Below are positions 50,228 to 58,504 of a DNA stretch of 64,000 nucleotides, one piece after another; positions within the stretch are counted from its first letter, which is position 1, and every line of letters begins with the position of its first letter. The DNA comes from Azorhizobium caulinodans ORS 571. GTDB taxonomy: Bacteria; Pseudomonadota; Alphaproteobacteria; Rhizobiales; Xanthobacteraceae. The translations under genes were made by a program, and so were the position numbers. The stretch lies in assembly GCF_000010525.1 (NCBI RefSeq), contig NC_009937.1, forward strand, positions 4,906,501 through 4,970,500, in the 5' to 3' direction. The notes under the pieces were generated by a model. That model ran no database searches. It was not told where the DNA came from and saw nothing but the letters and a program-made list of their open reading frames with translations.

Positions 50228-50599
50228 CTAGAGGCCGGACCGACGCCTGAACTCGGAAAGCTGGTTCCGGACCATCTCGTCGATCTGGGCATCGATCTGG
50301 CCCCAACGCCCGTCCCCGAGCGGGCTCGTCCCGCCGACAACGCCGTCCAGAAGATCATCCGGGAGTTCGTCGAGGCTGACGTCGCGCGGCAGCACCAGCA
50401 CCACCTCGCCGGGCTGCTCCTCCACCACTCGGATCGTGTAGGAGGGAATGGGATCCACGCCCAGCAATGCCACCAGCGCCGCACGGGGATCGCGCAGGAG
50501 CAGGGCCCGGAAGTCGGCATCCTGCCGAGCCGCCGAAATCAATGATCGCTCAATAGCCCGGTTCGCCAAGGTCATCGGATCAAGGGCGCTGGGCATCAT
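50228..50599 (-). CDS. NHLP-type (nitrile-hydratase-like leader) RiPP precursor peptide
   Basis: A 123-residue peptide whose first 90 residues match the NHLP leader pattern seen in RiPP precursors: ANRAIERSLISAARQDADFR then ALLLRDPRAALVALLGVDPI, IRVVEEQPGEVVLVLPRDVS and LDELPDDLLDGVVGG ending in Gly89-Gly90, the expected cleavage point. The core would be residues 91-123: TSPLGDGRWGQIDAQIDEMV then RNQLSEFRRRSGL. It has no Cys or Lys but five Arg. GAAGG lies 5 bases before the ATG at 50599. No maturation enzyme shares the strand; a GNAT gene is divergent. A noncanonical, non-RiPP role of this leader-like fold is possible. Confidence 0.8.
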   Translation of the reverse strand: MMPSALDPMTLANRAIERSLISAARQDADFRALLLRDPRAALVALLGVDPIPSYTIRVVEEQPGEVVLVLPRDVSLDELPDDLLDGVVGGTSPLGDGRWGQIDAQIDEMVRNQLSEFRRRSGL

Positions 50600-51149
50600 C
50601 ACATCCTTCAAGACGCGGCATCTCACTCCGCTTGCCATCGGGTGGCAGAATGCACCCGTTCAAACGGCCGCGCCACCCCGGAAGGCCATTGCAGCACATG
50701 GACAACAACCGCGCACCACACGAGCCTTCCGCACCGCCCCCTGTACCCAACTATATTTGGCACCGAGCCAAGCCGCCGGATGGACCTGAAAATTGCCAAG
50801 CCCTGCCACCCGTTTGCCAGTACACATGACGGAAAGACAGGTCGACACCAGTGGAGTCGTCTGGCGGATTGTCGAGATGCCGCGATGAACATGCATTCGG
50901 ACGCCTTCCACATGCCACCTATCCTTGAGGCGGCAACGATTGGGAACGCCGATGGGCCCGCCCATTTGGCCGCAGCCTCCCTGTGGACGAGCCCGGACCT
51001 GCCGAATGCGGTGGCGGGGCAGCTTCCGGCGTGCGTAAACCCGTCGGCGGCAGATGGCGCCCATTGACGTCGTCGCGTTCGTCCGTACCAATCAGGCGCG
51101 CCCGGACGCCGGATCAACCCGACCACCCGCCGAAGTCACAGGTCCACTG
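50600..51149. other. 550-bp divergent region between the NHLP gene and the GNAT gene
   Basis: Upstream of both the leftward precursor and the rightward acetyltransferase gene, so it should hold both promoters. It contains a TTGGC-N5-GCCAA dyad at 50757-50771. Several overlapping frames (for example a 60-codon frame 50885-51067) have poor ribosome sites and look non-coding. Confidence 0.5.
50757..50771. promoter_or_regulatory. TTGGC-N5-GCCAA dyad in the NHLP/GNAT intergenic region
   Basis: Perfect 5-bp half sites with a 5-base spacer, next to an AT-rich CTATATTTGG. A candidate operator for the divergent pair. Confidence 0.35.
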
Positions 51150-52103
51150 ATGCGTCCAATCCTGCTGTCACCGGATGCCGCATCCGCCGGTCCTGAGATG
51201 TCCATCCGCCGTGCCGGAGCGGAGGACGTCGAAGCCCTGGCGGGCCTTGCGACCCAGAACCTCCTTGCGCGGCTGGCGGAGGGCCCGGCTGCGGCGGGGG
51301 ACCATCATCTGGTCGCCCGCATTGGAAATATCGCCGCCGGCCTCCTCGTCTCGCGGCCCAATGTCCAGCAGCCCGAGGTGCAGGACCTCGTCTCGCTCAT
51401 GGTGACGCCCCTCTTCCGGCGGCGTGGCATCGGACGCGCATTGCTGCGGCAGTTGTCGGCGGACATGGCGCAAGCCGGTCGCGAAGCCCTCGGCGCCGTC
51501 TGGTCCGACAGGCTGCCCCAGTTGGAGAGCTTCCATGCCGTGCTGATGCGCGAGGGCTGGGAGGCTCCGACGCCATGGAGGCTGCGCATGAGCTTCCGTG
51601 TGGGCGACCGTGAAGAGGCCATGCAGCTGGCCGCACGCCGGATTGCCGCCGCACGCGAAGCCGGCCTGTCGTCCCTCACCCTGGCGGCCGCGGGGGCAGA
51701 GGCGATCCCACGCCTCCTCGCCCATGCGCAGGCCGTGCAGGCGGCTGGCCGCCTCCCGGCCTGGGCCGATCCCGCGCCCTGGCTTCCCATCGGCACGCCC
51801 GCCGTCTCGCAACTGCTGGTGGATGGGCATGGCATGATCCGCGGGTGGCTCATGGCGCAGTATCAAACGGCCTCTGGCCGGTGGCTCGCGCCCATCGGCT
51901 GGTGCGAGACCGGCCCCTCGCACATGCTTCTGGCCATGGATGCCTGGCTCGCTGCGCTGGAGGAGACACAGGGCCCGGGCGCCACCGTCGTCCTGCACCC
52001 CACCCTCAACGACGGGGCGAAGGTCTGCCGGCTGCTGGACCGCCACTTCCGGCCCCACGCTTTGTGGGCGGACCATCTCATCACCAGCCGCAAGGCGCTC
52101 TGA
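51150..52103 (+). CDS. Two-part GNAT-superfamily acyltransferase
   Basis: About 317 residues. The first half (about residues 17-170) is a GNAT domain: MSIRRAGAEDVEAL, DLVSLMVTPLFRRRGIGRALLRQL with the acyl-CoA pyrophosphate loop at about 88-98, and SFHAVLMREGWEAP. The second half (about 185-317) looks like a degenerate GNAT with ISLL-type strands and no RxxGxG loop. The start is uncertain (51054, 51150 or 51198; none has a strong ribosome site). Two-domain GNATs acylate RiPP precursors in selidamide-type pathways, and the divergent NHLP gene makes that a plausible role, though not proven. Confidence 0.75.
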   Translation: MRPILLSPDAASAGPEMSIRRAGAEDVEALAGLATQNLLARLAEGPAAAGDHHLVARIGNIAAGLLVSRPNVQQPEVQDLVSLMVTPLFRRRGIGRALLRQLSADMAQAGREALGAVWSDRLPQLESFHAVLMREGWEAPTPWRLRMSFRVGDREEAMQLAARRIAAAREAGLSSLTLAAAGAEAIPRLLAHAQAVQAAGRLPAWADPAPWLPIGTPAVSQLLVDGHGMIRGWLMAQYQTASGRWLAPIGWCETGPSHMLLAMDAWLAALEETQGPGATVVLHPTLNDGAKVCRLLDRHFRPHALWADHLITSRKAL

Positions 52104-52124
52104 GGATCAGGCGGACCTATCGCC

Positions 52125-52805
52125 TCAGCGGGGTGGCGTTGGCATCAGGGCATAGCCGACGCCGCGCACGGTGGCGATGGGCGGCAGCAGGCCCTCATGG
52201 GTCATCTTCTTGCGCAGGCGGGCGATGAGATTGTCCACCGTGTGGGAGGAGATCTCGCGCGGATCGCGGTTGGAGATCACGTCCAGCAGGAAATCGCGCG
52301 ACAGCGGCTCCTGCGGGCGCGAGGCGAGCGCCACGAGAATGTTGAACTCGCCCGCCGTCAGTTCCACGAGTTGACCGGTCGGCCGGAACAGCTCGCGCCG
52401 CACCACGTCGAGGATCCAGCCATCGAAGGTGATGACCGGCTCGCGCGCCCGCCGCAGCACGCTGCGGATGCGGGCGAGCAGCGTGCGGGGATTGATGGGC
52501 TTGGTGACATAGTCATCGCCCCCGGCATCAAGGCCGGCCAACACGTCCTCGTCGGAATCGCGGGCGGTCACGAAGATCAGGCCGAAGCTGGCGCCAAGCC
52601 GAAGCTGCCGGGCCAATGCGATGCCGTCCGCATCCGGCAGGTTCACGTCGAGCAGGATGATGTCCGGCTGCACCGATTGAAGCCGCGCCTTGAGTTCGGC
52701 TCCGGAGGCGGCGCGGACCGTCCGCATGCCGTTCTCCTCCAGAAAGGTGGAGATCATCTCCAAGCTCTCCGGCGCATCCTCGACGATCAGAACAGTCGCA
52801 CTCAT
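52125..52805 (-). CDS. OmpR-family response regulator
   Basis: A 226-residue two-component regulator. The receiver domain (about residues 4-118) has the acidic pair VEDAPE, the phospho-accepting Asp53 in [11 protein letters not shown], the Thr of FVTARD and Lys of [11 protein letters not shown]. The C-terminal winged helix (about 130-222) ends [23 protein letters not shown], typical of OmpR/PhoB output domains. Its ATG overlaps the stop of the hybrid kinase gene (ATGA), so the pair is coupled; the final phosphate acceptor of that kinase's relay. Confidence 0.95.
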   Translation of the reverse strand: MSATVLIVEDAPESLEMISTFLEENGMRTVRAASGAELKARLQSVQPDIILLDVNLPDADGIALARQLRLGASFGLIFVTARDSDEDVLAGLDAGGDDYVTKPINPRTLLARIRSVLRRAREPVITFDGWILDVVRRELFRPTGQLVELTAGEFNILVALASRPQEPLSRDFLLDVISNRDPREISSHTVDNLIARLRKKMTHEGLLPPIATVRGVGYALMPTPPR

Positions 52806-55252
52806 TGCGTACGCACCATGGTGTCCTGCCCGGCCTCGAGCCGGGCCGCGAGCGCCGCCAGCAGTTCGGCCATCGCCGGCTTGAAGCTCTCCGGGTCTGC
52901 AACCATCACGGCGCGGGCGCGATCGGCAAGATCAAACTCACCCATATTGGCAGCGCTGCCGCTGATGCGGTGGGCGATGGCGCGCGCCTCGTCTCCAGCC
53001 GTGCACTGCCGGAGCGCCGCGTGCTGATCAGACAGCCCTTTCACGAACAATGCGCGCAGCATCTCGCGCTTGCCCGGATCGAACAGGCTGGCGAAGTCGA
53101 CAGGCGCAAGGTTCGCCGGGTCCGGCTGCTGAAACAGCGCCGCCTCCAGAACCGCATCCGGCGCCGCCGCCTCCAGCCGGATCTCGCCCGGAGCTGGTGC
53201 CGGCCCGTCCGCGCCCTCCACCCAGAGGGCGAGGCGCGGGCCGGATGAGCGAGCCAGTTCCCGCGCCATCGCAAGGTCGACGTCGCCCGCCACTACCATC
53301 AGCGCGAAGCTCCGGTGCGCCAGCATGGTGCTGGCGGCGGCCAGGTCGAGCAGGGGGAAAACCCGCAAGCCGAGGCGCTCCAGCCGGCTGCGGGCGCTTG
53401 TCCCCGAACGGGACACCAGCAGCACGTCGGCGCCTTCGGCCAGCCCGGCACCAGCGGGGCGTCCCGCAAGGCGCGCAAGCGCAGCCTCCAACTGCTCCGG
53501 CCGGACGGGCTTCGCCAGATGTCCGTTCATGCCCGCCGCCAGAGAGCGGGCCACATCCTCGGGCATGGCATTGGCGGTCAGGGCGATGATCGGCAGGCTC
53601 TGACCCGCGGCGCGGATGCGGCGCGTGGCTTCGAGGCCGTCCATGCCGGGCATCTGGATGTCCATGAGGACCACGTCGAATATCTCAGCCGCCACCCGCC
53701 CGATGGCCTCCGGACCCGTCTCGGCAACGGTGCAGGCATGTCCCGCCCGCTCCAGAAGCCCCAGCGCCACCTGCCGGTTCACCTCATTGTCTTCCACCAG
53801 AAGCACCTTCAGCGGTCGCGCGGCAGGAGAGACCACGGCGAAGCGCTCTTCCGGCACGGGTGCCGAGGCGACGTCCATCGGCACCTCGAAGGTAAAGCAA
53901 CTGCCGACGCCCGGCGTGCTCTCCACCTCGATTTCGCCGCCCATGGCTTCCACCAGCCGCTTGCAGATGGCGAGCCCGAGGCCCGAGCCGCCAAAGCGCC
54001 TGCGGATGCTGGCATCGGCCTGCACGAATTCGTGGAAGAGGCCCGCCCGCTCCTGCGGATGAATGCCGATGCCGGTATCCGCCACCGTGAAGCGCAGGCC
54101 CATGCGGCCGGCGCTCTCCGGCCGGCTCGTGCGCGAGACGGTCAGCCGCACGTGGCCGACCTCGGTGAACTTGATGGCATTGCCGAGCAGGTTGAGCAGG
54201 ATCTGCCGCAGCCGGGCGGCGTCGCCATGCACGCAAGGCGGCACGTCGGGCGCCAGCACCACCTCGAGGGCGAGCCCCTTCTCATCGGCACGGGGCCGCA
54301 TCAAGTCCACCGCATCCCGCAGCACGCGCGAGAGCTCCAGCGGCGCCAGTTCGAGTCGTGCACCCTGTTCAAGCTCGGAGAGGTCGAGCACGTCGTCGAG
54401 GGTCACCTGCAAGGCCTCTGCGGCGCGCAGCACCACGCGCAGGCGCTCACGCTGGGCCGCCTCCAGCGGGCCGTCGAGGACGAGCCGCACCATGCCCAGA
54501 ATGCCGTTCATGGGGGTGCGGATCTCGTGGCTCATCACCGCGAGGAACTGCGATTTCGCGCGGGCGCCGGCTTCCGCCGCTTCCTTGGCTTCAAGCAGTT
54601 CGACATTGACCTGCCGCTCGCGCTCGATGTGGAGGAATTGCGCGCGGCGCATGCCGTTGAGCTGACGGCGGGCCGCTATTCCCACGCCGAGCGCGACGCC
54701 CACCACCAGCAGGATGACGCTGAGATCAGCGGGGCTCTCCGGCGGCACCTTCAAGGCGCCCCAGAACAGCAGGCTGATGAGCGGCCCGTAGGCGCCGACC
54801 AGCGCCGCGAGCCAGATCCGCCCCGGCAGCAGCATGGGCAGCGCCAGCGCCATGATCGGCAGCAGCAGGCCACCGTGCCGCGTCAGGGCGGGGTGGTCGA
54901 AGATGATGCCGTTGAGGAAATAGAACAGGATCTGCTGGACATAGGTGGCGATGATGATGCCGCGCAGCGTGTCCTCGCGCCGCACGACCAGAAAGGCGCA
55001 GACACCGAGCACCAGAATGACGCAGCGGATGCCCACGAACAGATAGAGATCCGGCGGCCCGATGAGTTGCAGGTCGAGCGGCAGGAACGACAGGCTCGCG
55101 AGGGTGGTGCCGAAAATGGCGACAAAGGCGGTGGCCCGGCTTGCCCCGAGGCTCGCCTGCTCATAGGCCGCCTCCAGGCCCTGCTCGGTGAACTCGCCCG
55201 TCCAGCGGTCCAGCAGATGGACCTTCCTTGCCGCTGCCTCGGGTTGCGACAT
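52802..55252 (-). CDS. Membrane-bound hybrid histidine kinase with receiver and HPt domains
   Basis: An 816-residue unorthodox sensor kinase. About six transmembrane helices (residues about 38-205) have no periplasmic sensor domain of note, so the signal may be in the membrane. Next come a coiled-coil, HisKA with H242 ([15 protein letters not shown]), HATPase (about 345-470, [20 protein letters not shown]), a receiver domain (about 483-600, [13 protein letters not shown] and [10 protein letters not shown]), a degenerate receiver-like segment (about 610-700) and an HPt domain with H761 in [14 protein letters not shown]. All four phosphorelay sites are present with the coupled response regulator. 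Architecture resembles TorS/BarA. Confidence 0.95.
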   Translation of the reverse strand: MSQPEAAARKVHLLDRWTGEFTEQGLEAAYEQASLGASRATAFVAIFGTTLASLSFLPLDLQLIGPPDLYLFVGIRCVILVLGVCAFLVVRREDTLRGIIIATYVQQILFYFLNGIIFDHPALTRHGGLLLPIMALALPMLLPGRIWLAALVGAYGPLISLLFWGALKVPPESPADLSVILLVVGVALGVGIAARRQLNGMRRAQFLHIERERQVNVELLEAKEAAEAGARAKSQFLAVMSHEIRTPMNGILGMVRLVLDGPLEAAQRERLRVVLRAAEALQVTLDDVLDLSELEQGARLELAPLELSRVLRDAVDLMRPRADEKGLALEVVLAPDVPPCVHGDAARLRQILLNLLGNAIKFTEVGHVRLTVSRTSRPESAGRMGLRFTVADTGIGIHPQERAGLFHEFVQADASIRRRFGGSGLGLAICKRLVEAMGGEIEVESTPGVGSCFTFEVPMDVASAPVPEERFAVVSPAARPLKVLLVEDNEVNRQVALGLLERAGHACTVAETGPEAIGRVAAEIFDVVLMDIQMPGMDGLEATRRIRAAGQSLPIIALTANAMPEDVARSLAAGMNGHLAKPVRPEQLEAALARLAGRPAGAGLAEGADVLLVSRSGTSARSRLERLGLRVFPLLDLAAASTMLAHRSFALMVVAGDVDLAMARELARSSGPRLALWVEGADGPAPAPGEIRLEAAAPDAVLEAALFQQPDPANLAPVDFASLFDPGKREMLRALFVKGLSDQHAALRQCTAGDEARAIAHRISGSAANMGEFDLADRARAVMVADPESFKPAMAELLAALAARLEAGQDTMVRTQ

Positions 55253-55426
55253 CGCCTCAACCTGCCCCTCGCTCCACGGCCTTGATACGCCGCGCCCAAG
55301 GTGCTGACCAGCCCTCTCCGATCCACCCGATCATGGGCGGCAAAGCGTTTGCATGGCATGGAAACGGATGCTCTGCTGCGGCATCCGATGCGGCACGCGC
55401 GCCGCGAACACAGGACAGAGGTTGCC

Positions 55427-55822
55427 ATGGCCGATGACACGCCCCGCCCGCTCTATGAAACGGGCCTGAAGATCCGCAAGGAGGTGATCGGGGCCGAATA
55501 CGTGGAGCGGGCGCTGGCCAATGCGGACGCCTTCTCAACGCCCGTGCAGGAGATGGTGACGGAATACTGCTGGGGGAACATCTGGGGCCGTCCGGGCCTC
55601 GACCGGCGCACCCGCAGCCTCCTGAACATCGCCATGCTCTCCGCGCTCAACCGTTCCCACGAACTGAAGCTGCACGTGCGCGGTGCGCTGACCAATGGCG
55701 CGACGCGTGAGGAGATCCAGGAGACTATCCTCCAGATCGGCGTCTATTGCGGCGTGCCGGTGGCGCTGGAAACCACGCGCCTCGCGCAGGAGGTCTTCCG
55801 CGAGATCGACGCCGCGACCTGA
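55427..55822 (+). CDS. Carboxymuconolactone-decarboxylase-family protein
   Basis: A 131-residue all-helical protein of the CMD/AhpD-like family. The central segment LNIAMLSALNRSHELKLHVRGALTNG (split here across about residues 68-93) and the C-terminal IGVYCGVPVALETTRLA match PcaC-type CMD proteins. No AhpD CxxC motif is present, so peroxide-disulfide activity is not expected. PcaC decarboxylates gamma-carboxymuconolactone in protocatechuate degradation, but no pca genes are nearby. The ATG at 55427 is chosen for the conserved N-terminus. Confidence 0.85.
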   Translation: MADDTPRPLYETGLKIRKEVIGAEYVERALANADAFSTPVQEMVTEYCWGNIWGRPGLDRRTRSLLNIAMLSALNRSHELKLHVRGALTNGATREEIQETILQIGVYCGVPVALETTRLAQEVFREIDAAT

Positions 55823-55826
55823 GAGG

Positions 55827-56405
55827 TCAGTGCCGGAAGAAGAGCTGGGCGAGCATTCCGGCCGCCCAGGCGGCGGCGAGGGCGATGAGAATCTTCGGCA
55901 GCAGCCCGATGCGCAGCTTGCCCGCCAGTTCGATATGGTGGGCCGCTGCTGCGATCGCAGCTTCCGGGGAAGCGTGCACCGGCGTGCCCGGCGGCGCGAT
56001 CATCAGATTCTCCGGCTGCCCGAAATCCTCGATGAGATGGCCGTCCGCATCGCGCGGGGTGCCGTCTCCATCCGCGGCCGGGATGCGTTCGGCCATGGGG
56101 CGGGGATCGCACGACCACAGAAAGACAGGCAGGCCGCGCGCCTGCGCAAAGCCGATCTCCCATGCCGTGCCCGGGTCCATATGCGCGCCCCGGAACGGGG
56201 AGATGTTCGCCACCACCGCATCGGCGGCCCGAAGACCAAGAATGCAGCGGGCGCGAATGCCCAGCGCATGGTCTTCTGCCGATCCCCCGTCCAGCGGATA
56301 GATGGCGGACAGCCCATGGCCGGCGCAGATCGTGCGCAGCCGTTCTCCTTCCGCCGCCGCATCGGGGCGGAACACCTCAGGCCCCGCAAGATAGACCCGC
56401 GCCAC
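55827..56405 (-). CDS. Nucleoside 2-deoxyribosyltransferase-like protein with C-terminal membrane helix
   Basis: The first 150 or so residues of this 192-residue protein match the nucleoside 2-deoxyribosyltransferase family: ARVYLAGPEVFRPDAAAEGE, RCILGLRAADAVVANISPFR and HMDPGTAWEIGFAQARGLPV, the last holding the catalytic Glu. Enzymes of this family swap bases on deoxyribonucleosides or cleave modified nucleotides. The unusual part is the C-terminus: GLLPKILIALAAAWAAGMLA forms a likely transmembrane helix, which the soluble family members lack. Function of the anchor is unknown. Confidence 0.85.
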   Translation of the reverse strand: MARVYLAGPEVFRPDAAAEGERLRTICAGHGLSAIYPLDGGSAEDHALGIRARCILGLRAADAVVANISPFRGAHMDPGTAWEIGFAQARGLPVFLWSCDPRPMAERIPAADGDGTPRDADGHLIEDFGQPENLMIAPPGTPVHASPEAAIAAAAHHIELAGKLRIGLLPKILIALAAAWAAGMLAQLFFRH

Positions 56406-56533
56406 ATCGTTCTCCCGGCTTTCCGGAGGCTTATGCCACGCTCACTGCGGCCGGCGAAAGCGCGAACGGGACCATGGAACCGATAATGCCGAGCTTGCGT
56501 TGACCCACCGAAATCCAACGGAGGGCTGACCCC

Positions 56534-56689
56534 ATGAGCCGCAACGCGCTTTACGCCATCATCGCCGTCCTTGTCGTGGGCGGCGGCGTCTTTGCCTATC
56601 AGGCCTATCAGGCGCACGAAGAGAAGGAGCGCTCGCTCCAGATCCAGGTGGGCCCGAACGGCGTGAAGGTGGACCCGCCTTCGCGCTGA
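56534..56689 (+). CDS. Small single-span membrane protein, 51 aa
   Basis: A 51-residue protein with an N-terminal transmembrane helix (ALYAIIAVLVVGGGVFAYQA, residues 5-24) and a short soluble tail (HEEKERSLQIQVGPNGVKVD). Coding composition is normal for the window and the frame is well placed, with AGGGCTGAC upstream of the ATG. Similar tiny inner-membrane proteins are common in Rhizobiales. No function known. Confidence 0.6.
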   Translation: MSRNALYAIIAVLVVGGGVFAYQAYQAHEEKERSLQIQVGPNGVKVDPPSR

Positions 56690-56706
56690 TCGGACGGGTT
56701 GAGGGT

Positions 56707-57495
56707 TCAGGCGGCCATCCAGCCGCCATCCACCATCAGTGTCTCGCCGGTGATGAAGCTTGCCTCATCGCTGGCGAGAAACAGCGCCGCGCGCGCCACG
56801 TCCTCGGGCCTGCCGAAGCGCGGCCAGGGCGTGCGGCGGCGGGCGCGGTCCAGCACATCCTCGTCCAGCAGCCGCCCGCCCTGCCCGGTCACGATCTTGC
56901 CCGGCGCCACCGCATTGCAGACGATGCCCTCTTTGGCATAGTCCGCCGCGATCTGCCGCGTCATGTAATCAATGGCCGCCTTGGTGGTGCCGTAGGCGAG
57001 ATCGCCAGGCGCCGCGATCATGCCGTGCTGGGAGGAGAGATTGATGAGGCGCCCGCGCACCTCGTCGCGCGGCGCCTGCATCAGCATCTGGCGCACGGCC
57101 GCCTGACAGCACAGCAGGACGCCCGTTAGGTTCACATCCAGAACCCGCTTCCAGTCCGCCACGTCCAGCTCCAGCAGGGGCCGCGGATGCCGGATGCAGG
57201 CATTGTTGACCATGACATCCAGCGCCCCGAATTCCGCGACGGCGCGCGCCACCAGCGCATCAACCTGCGCTCCGTCCGAGACATCGCACCTCTGAAAGAG
57301 CGCCTGCCCGCCCTCGGCGGCGATCAGTTCCACCGTCGGCGTGCCGCCTTCGATCACCGTCTGCGTCACGTCCGCAACGATGACGCGGGCGCCATGCGCC
57401 GCGAAAAGGCGAGAAATGGCCCGGCCGATGCCCGAGGCGCCGCCGGTGACGATGGCCACACGCCCGGTGAGGCGCCGTGCGTCGGGTGGAAGCAT
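56707..57495 (-). CDS. Short-chain dehydrogenase/reductase
   Basis: A 262-residue SDR oxidoreductase. The Rossmann TGGASGIGRAIS (about residues 16-27) binds NAD(P), MVNNACIRHPRP holds the NNAG-like motif, the catalytic Ser is in INLSSQHGM, and Tyr/Lys in YGTTKAAIDY (YxxxK, about residue 155). The C-terminal GETLMVDGGWMA is typical. Upstream extension to 57621 is discounted: 57495 gives the family start. Last gene of the leftward catabolic operon; substrate unknown. Confidence 0.92.
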   Translation of the reverse strand: MLPPDARRLTGRVAIVTGGASGIGRAISRLFAAHGARVIVADVTQTVIEGGTPTVELIAAEGGQALFQRCDVSDGAQVDALVARAVAEFGALDVMVNNACIRHPRPLLELDVADWKRVLDVNLTGVLLCCQAAVRQMLMQAPRDEVRGRLINLSSQHGMIAAPGDLAYGTTKAAIDYMTRQIAADYAKEGIVCNAVAPGKIVTGQGGRLLDEDVLDRARRRTPWPRFGRPEDVARAALFLASDEASFITGETLMVDGGWMAA

Positions 57496-57508
57496 GCTGA
57501 AATCCCGA

Positions 57509-58498
57509 TCAGTTGAAAAAGAGGTCCGGATTGGTCTCGAACCAGGGCACGTAATCTGCGAGCGCCTCCGCCAGCCCGAAGCGGGGCGCGAAGCCGAGAT
57601 CGCTGGCAAGCCGCGACGCATCCATCACCGCGCGGTCGTAGTCCGCATAAAGGGCAATGGCGCCTTCTTCATCGACCGTGCCGAAACGCCATGACAAGGA
57701 GGGGCAGCGGGCGGAAAGCCCCCGACACCACTCCTCCAGCGACCAGACGAAACCCGCCGCGAGATTGTAGATGTCGAAGGAAGGCCGTTCGGCGTCGAGC
57801 AAGGCGAGGATGGCCGCCGCCCCGTCGCGGGCATAGAGGAAGTCCCGCACATGCGGGCGGGGCAGGATGACGGGCGCACCACGCGCAGCCTTGAGCAGCA
57901 CCTGAAGCGGCGCGCTCGGCGTGTCGCGCGCGCCCGTCACATATTCCCACGGGCCGAAACAGGTGCCGAGGCGGCCCACCAGAAGATCGAGCCCGTGCAG
58001 GGCCTTCAGCCGCAGCGCGGCGGCCTCGGCCGCCTGCTTGGAGATGCCATACAGCCCTTCCGGCTTCAGCGGCGTCACGTCCTCGCGTAGCGGTTCCGGC
58101 GCCCGCCCGCTGGCGCCATAGGTGGCGCCCGAGCTGACATGCACGATGCGCCCCACGCCAACCGCCTGCGCGGCAGCGAGCAGGTTCAGCGTGCCGAGGA
58201 CATTCACCTCGAACACCGAAGCCGGCGCCCGCCGTTCTCGGGCCGCATCCGCGGTCACAGCCGCGAGGTGGACGATGCGCCGCGCGCCGCTCTCCGCCAC
58301 GACGCGCTGAATAGCGGCGGCATCGCGCATGTCCGCCGTGCAGGCCTCGAACCGGCCCGGCAGCCTGGCGAAGGCGCGCCGGGCGGCTTCGGGCGGGGCA
58401 GCAAGGTCCAGCCCCACCACATGCGTGCCACGGGCCAGCAGGGTCTCGCTGACCGCAAGACCCATGAAGCCGGAGGCGCCGGTGACGAGAACGGTCAT
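57509..58498 (-). CDS. NAD-dependent epimerase/dehydratase
   Basis: A 329-residue extended SDR: GASGFMGLAVSETL (about residues 7-20) is the Gly-rich NAD loop, HLAAVTADAARERRAP and VNVLGTLNLLAAAQAVGVGR follow, and the catalytic Ser/Tyr/Lys are in HVSSGATYG and YGISKQAAEA (YxxxK). Family members act on nucleotide sugars or, in catabolic clusters, on lactones and tagatose/uronate-like acids. Begins 6 bases after the racemase-like gene stop, same operon. Confidence 0.9.
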   Translation of the reverse strand: MTVLVTGASGFMGLAVSETLLARGTHVVGLDLAAPPEAARRAFARLPGRFEACTADMRDAAAIQRVVAESGARRIVHLAAVTADAARERRAPASVFEVNVLGTLNLLAAAQAVGVGRIVHVSSGATYGASGRAPEPLREDVTPLKPEGLYGISKQAAEAAALRLKALHGLDLLVGRLGTCFGPWEYVTGARDTPSAPLQVLLKAARGAPVILPRPHVRDFLYARDGAAAILALLDAERPSFDIYNLAAGFVWSLEEWCRGLSARCPSLSWRFGTVDEEGAIALYADYDRAVMDASRLASDLGFAPRFGLAEALADYVPWFETNPDLFFN

Positions 58499-58504
58499 GG
58501 CCGC

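Noticed and set aside
50885-51067. A 60-codon plus-strand frame considered as a second precursor peptide
   Set aside because: Starts MNMHSDAFHMPP, lacks leader features and a ribosome site, and overlaps the possible upstream start of the GNAT gene.
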